Origin: Enterobacter sp. kpr-6
Lineage (GTDB): Bacteria; Pseudomonadota; Gammaproteobacteria; Enterobacterales; Enterobacteriaceae
Direction of reading: 5' to 3'
Assembly: GCF_900116015.1 (NCBI RefSeq)
Contig: NZ_FOYH01000004.1
Coordinates: forward strand, 186,001-250,000
DNA length: 64,000 nt
Shown here piece by piece: positions 56,739 through 64,000 of the stretch; the first letter of the stretch is position 1; each line of letters begins with the position of its first letter. Under the pieces are notes generated by a model. The model had not been told where the DNA came from. It saw only the letters and a list, made by a program, of their open reading frames with translations, and made no database searches. The translations under genes were made by a program, and so were the position numbers.

Positions 56739-58400
56739 TTACGGATCCGGCGGTGCAAACCACGCCGATTTAAAGTCAAACCACCCCAGCGTATTCATGC
56801 GCAGGCCGCGCATACTGCGCTGGCCGTTGAGCGTCAGCCAGTGGTGGATCAGCGGCACGATGGCTTTTCCTGCCAGCAACTGCTGGCACCACGCCGCCAG
56901 ATTCATCTCGCCGGCGCGCCATTGCGTGGCGTCCTGCTGCCAGTCGCGGGGAATGCAGTGCTGGACTAACGGCACTTCATACAGATGGGTAAACAGGGAG
57001 AAATCGAGCGGCAGAGTGAAATTAGCGCTGTTAAGCCAGATATCGCTGACGATTTCGCCGCTGTGCCATTCGTCGTAATCCACTTCCTGAATATTCAGCG
57101 TGACCTGATGCGCGGCGAGCAGGTCGATCATGGAGCGGGCGATGACTTTATGTTCGACATGTTCACGGTAGTAGGTGAGGGTGAGGGATTCCAGCCCGGC
57201 CGGTTTTTCAACGTCGTTGCCCGCCGGGCGCGCATGATGCCAGCGCGGAAGCAGACCGTAGGCCGGGAACCAGTAGCGCTGATGGTGATCGTCGGCGTGA
57301 TAAAGCAGGCTGGCCGGGGAAAGAATGCGGCTTACCCACTCGCGCACCGCCTGGCTGTTGCCGCGATGGGTGCGGCTGTCAAACAGCAGGTAGTAGCACC
57401 CTTCTTCAAGACGACTTTCTGTCGCCTTTTCATCGTCGATGGGGCCTTCCAGCGTCAGGCCGTGGCCGGGATCGTCGCTGCCTTCGGGCAGGACCCAGAC
57501 ATTCACTTCGTCTATCAGTGCCCGGAAACCAAAATAATCCTCAAAGGCCTGGATCTTAAGCTGGCTGTGATTATTGCGCGTGACCGCGTAAGGACCTGTG
57601 CCAACGGGCTGGCTGGAAAACCGCTCCAGCGACGGCCACTCGCGCGGCAGGATCATCGACGGGACATGGCCTAACAGCCAGGGCAGCCAGCTATCCGGCT
57701 CGGAGAGATGAATATCCAGCGTCCAGGCGGTGGGCGAAGCGATATGGGTGATGTGCGAGTACAGCGGCAGCGTATTAATGCGTTGCAGGGAGGCGATCAC
57801 ATCGCTCATCTCCAGCTCGCGGCCATGATGAAAATGAATGCCGGGGCGCAGATAAAAGCGCCAGTGCAGCGGCGTGATCTGCTTCCAGTGGTGAGCGATA
57901 TCCGCTTCCAGTTCCCCGTTTTCCTCATTTACGCGGGTAAGCGCGTTGAAAATCTGCCGGGCGATATGGGTTTCTGAACGGCGCAGCGCCGTGCCAGGGA
58001 GCAGGTTGCGCAGCGGGCGGTAATAAAGCACCCGCAAAATATGCCGCCCCTGGCGGAAACTGCGCCCCAGATGCGAAACCAGCATTTGCCGCACGGCGGT
58101 TTTGTCACCGACCAGTTGCACAAGCTGGTCGATTCTGTCCTGTTCAAGCAGATCTTCGGCCCGCTGCTGTTGCAGCGCCAGGCCGGTATACAAAAATGTC
58201 AGGCGTGAGCGCTTACCCCGCCCGGCTTCCGCTTCCCATGTCAGCCAGCCGCGCGCCTGCATGGTGTTGAGCAGCGTGCGCATATGGCGACGCGAGCAGT
58301 TGAGCAATTCCGCCAGTTCGCTCAGCGTGGTTTCCTGTGACATCCCCTCGCAGCATTGCCACAGGCGGATGAACTGTTGTTGCAGACGACCAGACGGCAT
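56739..58400 (-). CDS. sgrR: SgrR, regulator of sugar-phosphate stress
   Basis: Activates sgrS (and setA) in response to glucose-phosphate stress. 553 residues. The N-terminal winged helix ([10 protein letters not shown]...[20 protein letters not shown]) is followed by a long SBP_bac_5-type ligand domain. The C-terminus [35 protein letters not shown] is as in E. coli. It is divergent from sgrS-setA. In E. coli thiB follows directly; here about 22 kb of other DNA intervenes, and a second copy of the last about 60 codons is found at 44.4 kb. Confidence 0.97.
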   Translation of the reverse strand: MPSGRLQQQFIRLWQCCEGMSQETTLSELAELLNCSRRHMRTLLNTMQARGWLTWEAEAGRGKRSRLTFLYTGLALQQQRAEDLLEQDRIDQLVQLVGDKTAVRQMLVSHLGRSFRQGRHILRVLYYRPLRNLLPGTALRRSETHIARQIFNALTRVNEENGELEADIAHHWKQITPLHWRFYLRPGIHFHHGRELEMSDVIASLQRINTLPLYSHITHIASPTAWTLDIHLSEPDSWLPWLLGHVPSMILPREWPSLERFSSQPVGTGPYAVTRNNHSQLKIQAFEDYFGFRALIDEVNVWVLPEGSDDPGHGLTLEGPIDDEKATESRLEEGCYYLLFDSRTHRGNSQAVREWVSRILSPASLLYHADDHHQRYWFPAYGLLPRWHHARPAGNDVEKPAGLESLTLTYYREHVEHKVIARSMIDLLAAHQVTLNIQEVDYDEWHSGEIVSDIWLNSANFTLPLDFSLFTHLYEVPLVQHCIPRDWQQDATQWRAGEMNLAAWCQQLLAGKAIVPLIHHWLTLNGQRSMRGLRMNTLGWFDFKSAWFAPPDP

Positions 58401-58467
58401 AAAAGGGGAACTCCTGACAAAAACTCATCAATTTATTAATCCCTATATTAAGCCAATACTTCTCTCC

Positions 58468-58573
58468 GATGAAAGCGAGGAGGGGACATCTGCAATCTGA
58501 ATCGCGGCCATCATGTGTGACTGAGTATTGGTGCTTTTCGCCACGCCAGCAGCTACTATCTGCTGGCTTTTTT
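58468..58573 (+). ncRNA. sgrS: SgrS small RNA, short form without sgrT
   Basis: The 3' half contains GTGTGACTGAGTATTGGTG, identical to the E. coli ptsG-pairing segment, followed by the CCAGCAG-CTGCTGG hairpin and TTTTTT for Hfq and termination. The 5' end GATGAAAGCGAGGAGGGG aligns with the E. coli start GATGAAGCAAGGGGG. Only about 106 nt long, against 227 in E. coli; the region that codes for the 43-residue SgrT is missing. A -10-like AATACT lies at 58455. It sits between sgrR and setA. Confidence 0.9.
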
Positions 58574-58601
58574 CATTTCTAACTCGCGCAAGGGATTCAT
58601 T

Positions 58602-59780
58602 ATGCTCTGGCTTTTGACGATGGGACGACGTCTTAACGCGGTCTACGCCGCCTTTATGATTGTGGCTTTCATGATGGGCGTAGCCGGGGCATTGCAGGCA
58701 CCGACACTGAGTTTATTTCTCAGCCGCGAAGTCGGCGCGCAGCCGTTCTGGGTGGGCCTGTTTTATACCGTTAATGCCATCGCCGGGATCCTGGTGAGCT
58801 TATGGCTGGCGAAACGATCCGACAGCCAGGGCGATCGGCGCAAATTGATCATGTTTTGCTGCCTGATGGCGGCGGGTAACGCGCTGCTGTTCGCCTTTAA
58901 CCGCCATTATCTGACGCTGATTACCTGCGGCGTGCTGCTGGCTTCCATCGCCAATACCGCGATGCCGCAGCTTTTCGCGCTGGCGCGTGAATATGCCGAC
59001 AACTCCGCGCGGGAAGTGGTGATGTTCAGCTCAATTATGCGCGCGCAGCTTTCTCTGGCATGGGTGATTGGCCCGCCGCTGGCGTTTATGCTGGCGCTCA
59101 ATTACGGCTTTACCACCATGTTTTCCATCGCCGCCGGGATCTTTATCGTCAGCCTCGCGATGATTGCGCTGATGCTGCCGTCGGTGGCGCGCGTTGAACA
59201 ACCCACCGACGTGCCGGTCACCCAGGTCAGCGGCTGGAGCGATAAAAACGTGCGGATGCTGTTTATCGCTTCGACCCTGATGTGGACCTGCAACACCATG
59301 TACATCATCGATATGCCGCTGTGGATCAGCCGGGATCTGGGGCTGCCGGATAAGCTGGCGGGTATTCTGATGGGCACGGCGGCGGGGCTGGAGATCCCGG
59401 CGATGATCCTCGCGGGATATTATGTGAAGCGTTTCGGCAAACGCTGCATGATGACGCTGGCGATGGCGGCAGGCGTGCTTTTTTACCTTGGGCTGATTTT
59501 CTTTCACAGCCAGCCGGCGCTGCTCGCCCTGCAACTGTTTAACGCTATTTTCATCGGTATCGTCGCCGGGATCGGCATGCTGTGGTTCCAGGATTTGATG
59601 CCGGGGCGGGCGGGTTCAGCTACCACGCTGTTCACCAATAGCATTTCAACGGGCGTGATCCTCGCCGGGGTGATTCAGGGGGCGCTGGCGCAAAGCTACG
59701 GTCACGGCGTGGTGTACTGGGTGATTGCGGCGATTTCTGTGGTGACGCTGGCGATAACCGCGCGGGTGAAGGACGTGTAG
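58602..59780 (+). CDS. setA: Sugar efflux transporter SetA
   Basis: An inner-membrane MFS exporter of glucosides, lactose and some analogues. 392 residues with 12 membrane segments. The start, YAAFMIVAFMMGVAGALQAP followed by TLSLFLSREVGAQPFW, and the end ITARVKDV match E. coli SetA. In E. coli it is co-transcribed with sgrS, and here it starts 29 bp after the SgrS terminator. AAGGGATTCATT precedes the ATG. Confidence 0.97.
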   Translation: MLWLLTMGRRLNAVYAAFMIVAFMMGVAGALQAPTLSLFLSREVGAQPFWVGLFYTVNAIAGILVSLWLAKRSDSQGDRRKLIMFCCLMAAGNALLFAFNRHYLTLITCGVLLASIANTAMPQLFALAREYADNSAREVVMFSSIMRAQLSLAWVIGPPLAFMLALNYGFTTMFSIAAGIFIVSLAMIALMLPSVARVEQPTDVPVTQVSGWSDKNVRMLFIASTLMWTCNTMYIIDMPLWISRDLGLPDKLAGILMGTAAGLEIPAMILAGYYVKRFGKRCMMTLAMAAGVLFYLGLIFFHSQPALLALQLFNAIFIGIVAGIGMLWFQDLMPGRAGSATTLFTNSISTGVILAGVIQGALAQSYGHGVVYWVIAAISVVTLAITARVKDV

Positions 59781-59786
59781 GCAGAA

Positions 59787-59817
59787 ACCCGGCCTGCGTT
59801 GATAATCCAGGCCGGGT
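59787..59817. terminator. Bidirectional hairpin between setA and leuD
   Basis: ACCCGGCCTG, an 11-nt loop, CAGGCCGGGT: a perfect 10-bp stem, with TTTC after it on the minus strand. It probably ends both setA and the leu operon. Confidence 0.75.
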
Positions 59818-59825
59818 AAGGTGAC

Positions 59826-61842
<2,017 letters not shown>

Positions 61843-61844
61843 GA

Positions 61845-64000
<2,156 letters not shown>

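Noticed and set aside
58469..58582. Open frame of 37 codons across SgrS, as a possible sgrT replacement
   Set aside because: It begins at the second base of the RNA with no ribosome binding site and reads through the terminator hairpin; no likeness to SgrT.

Overview
The window is chromosomal DNA from a gamma-proteobacterium of the family Enterobacteriaceae, in the Enterobacter/Lelliottia/Kosakonia/Klebsiella neighbourhood rather than Escherichia. The evidence is near-full-length homologues of E. coli core genes (nupG, speC, mltC, mutY, trmB, rapA, polB, araBADC, thiBPQ, sgrR, setA, leuABCD), a pheV-type tRNA-Phe, GC-rich coding sequence, an ERIC element, and many REP-like palindromes of the CCCTCTCCCTNAGGGAGAGGG type. 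The species cannot be fixed from the sequence alone.

Layout. 0-10 kb: end of an unidentified gene, a chemoreceptor with a sigma-28-type promoter, a FucR-like regulator coupled to a PAS-GGDEF diguanylate cyclase, yghU with a DsbA-family gene, nupG, three small genes of unknown role, tRNA-Phe and yqgA. 10-17.5 kb: speC, mltC-yggX-mutY and trmB-yggL-yggN. 17.5-19 kb: an unknown exported protein at a join between two blocks that lie far apart in E. coli. 19-34.8 kb: rluA-rapA, polB with a LexA box, araBAD/araC with its operators, yabI, and thiBPQ under a TPP riboswitch. 56.7-64 kb: sgrR, SgrS, setA and leuDCB with partial leuA.

The unusual part is 34.8-56.7 kb, inserted between thiB and sgrR, which are neighbours in E. 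coli. It has two sections. The first (34.8-44.3 kb) is a one-direction three-gene cluster: a 1587-residue autotransporter with tandem Ig-like repeats, a 976-residue cytosolic-looking protein with a MACPF/perforin-like signature followed by QxW beta-trefoil-like repeats, and a 526-residue protein with two separate HNH nuclease motifs. I know of no described system with this composition, and it is the best candidate here for something new. The second (44.4-56.7 kb) lies between two direct copies of the 3' end of sgrR. It carries a relic of an iutA-type siderophore receptor, a set of small-molecule stress and detoxification genes each paired with its own regulator (SDR/AraC, esterase/MarR, aldehyde dehydrogenase/TetR/MFS pump, aldo-keto reductase/broken LysR), a glutathione peroxidase, and a soluble two-PAS chemoreceptor resembling BdlA. 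No transposase or integrase is visible, so the repeats point to recombination of incoming DNA.

Two regulatory RNAs are unusual. The thiB TPP riboswitch has a full-length ERIC element in place of its P3 arm. SgrS is short, keeps the ptsG-pairing and terminator half, and lacks the sgrT reading frame.
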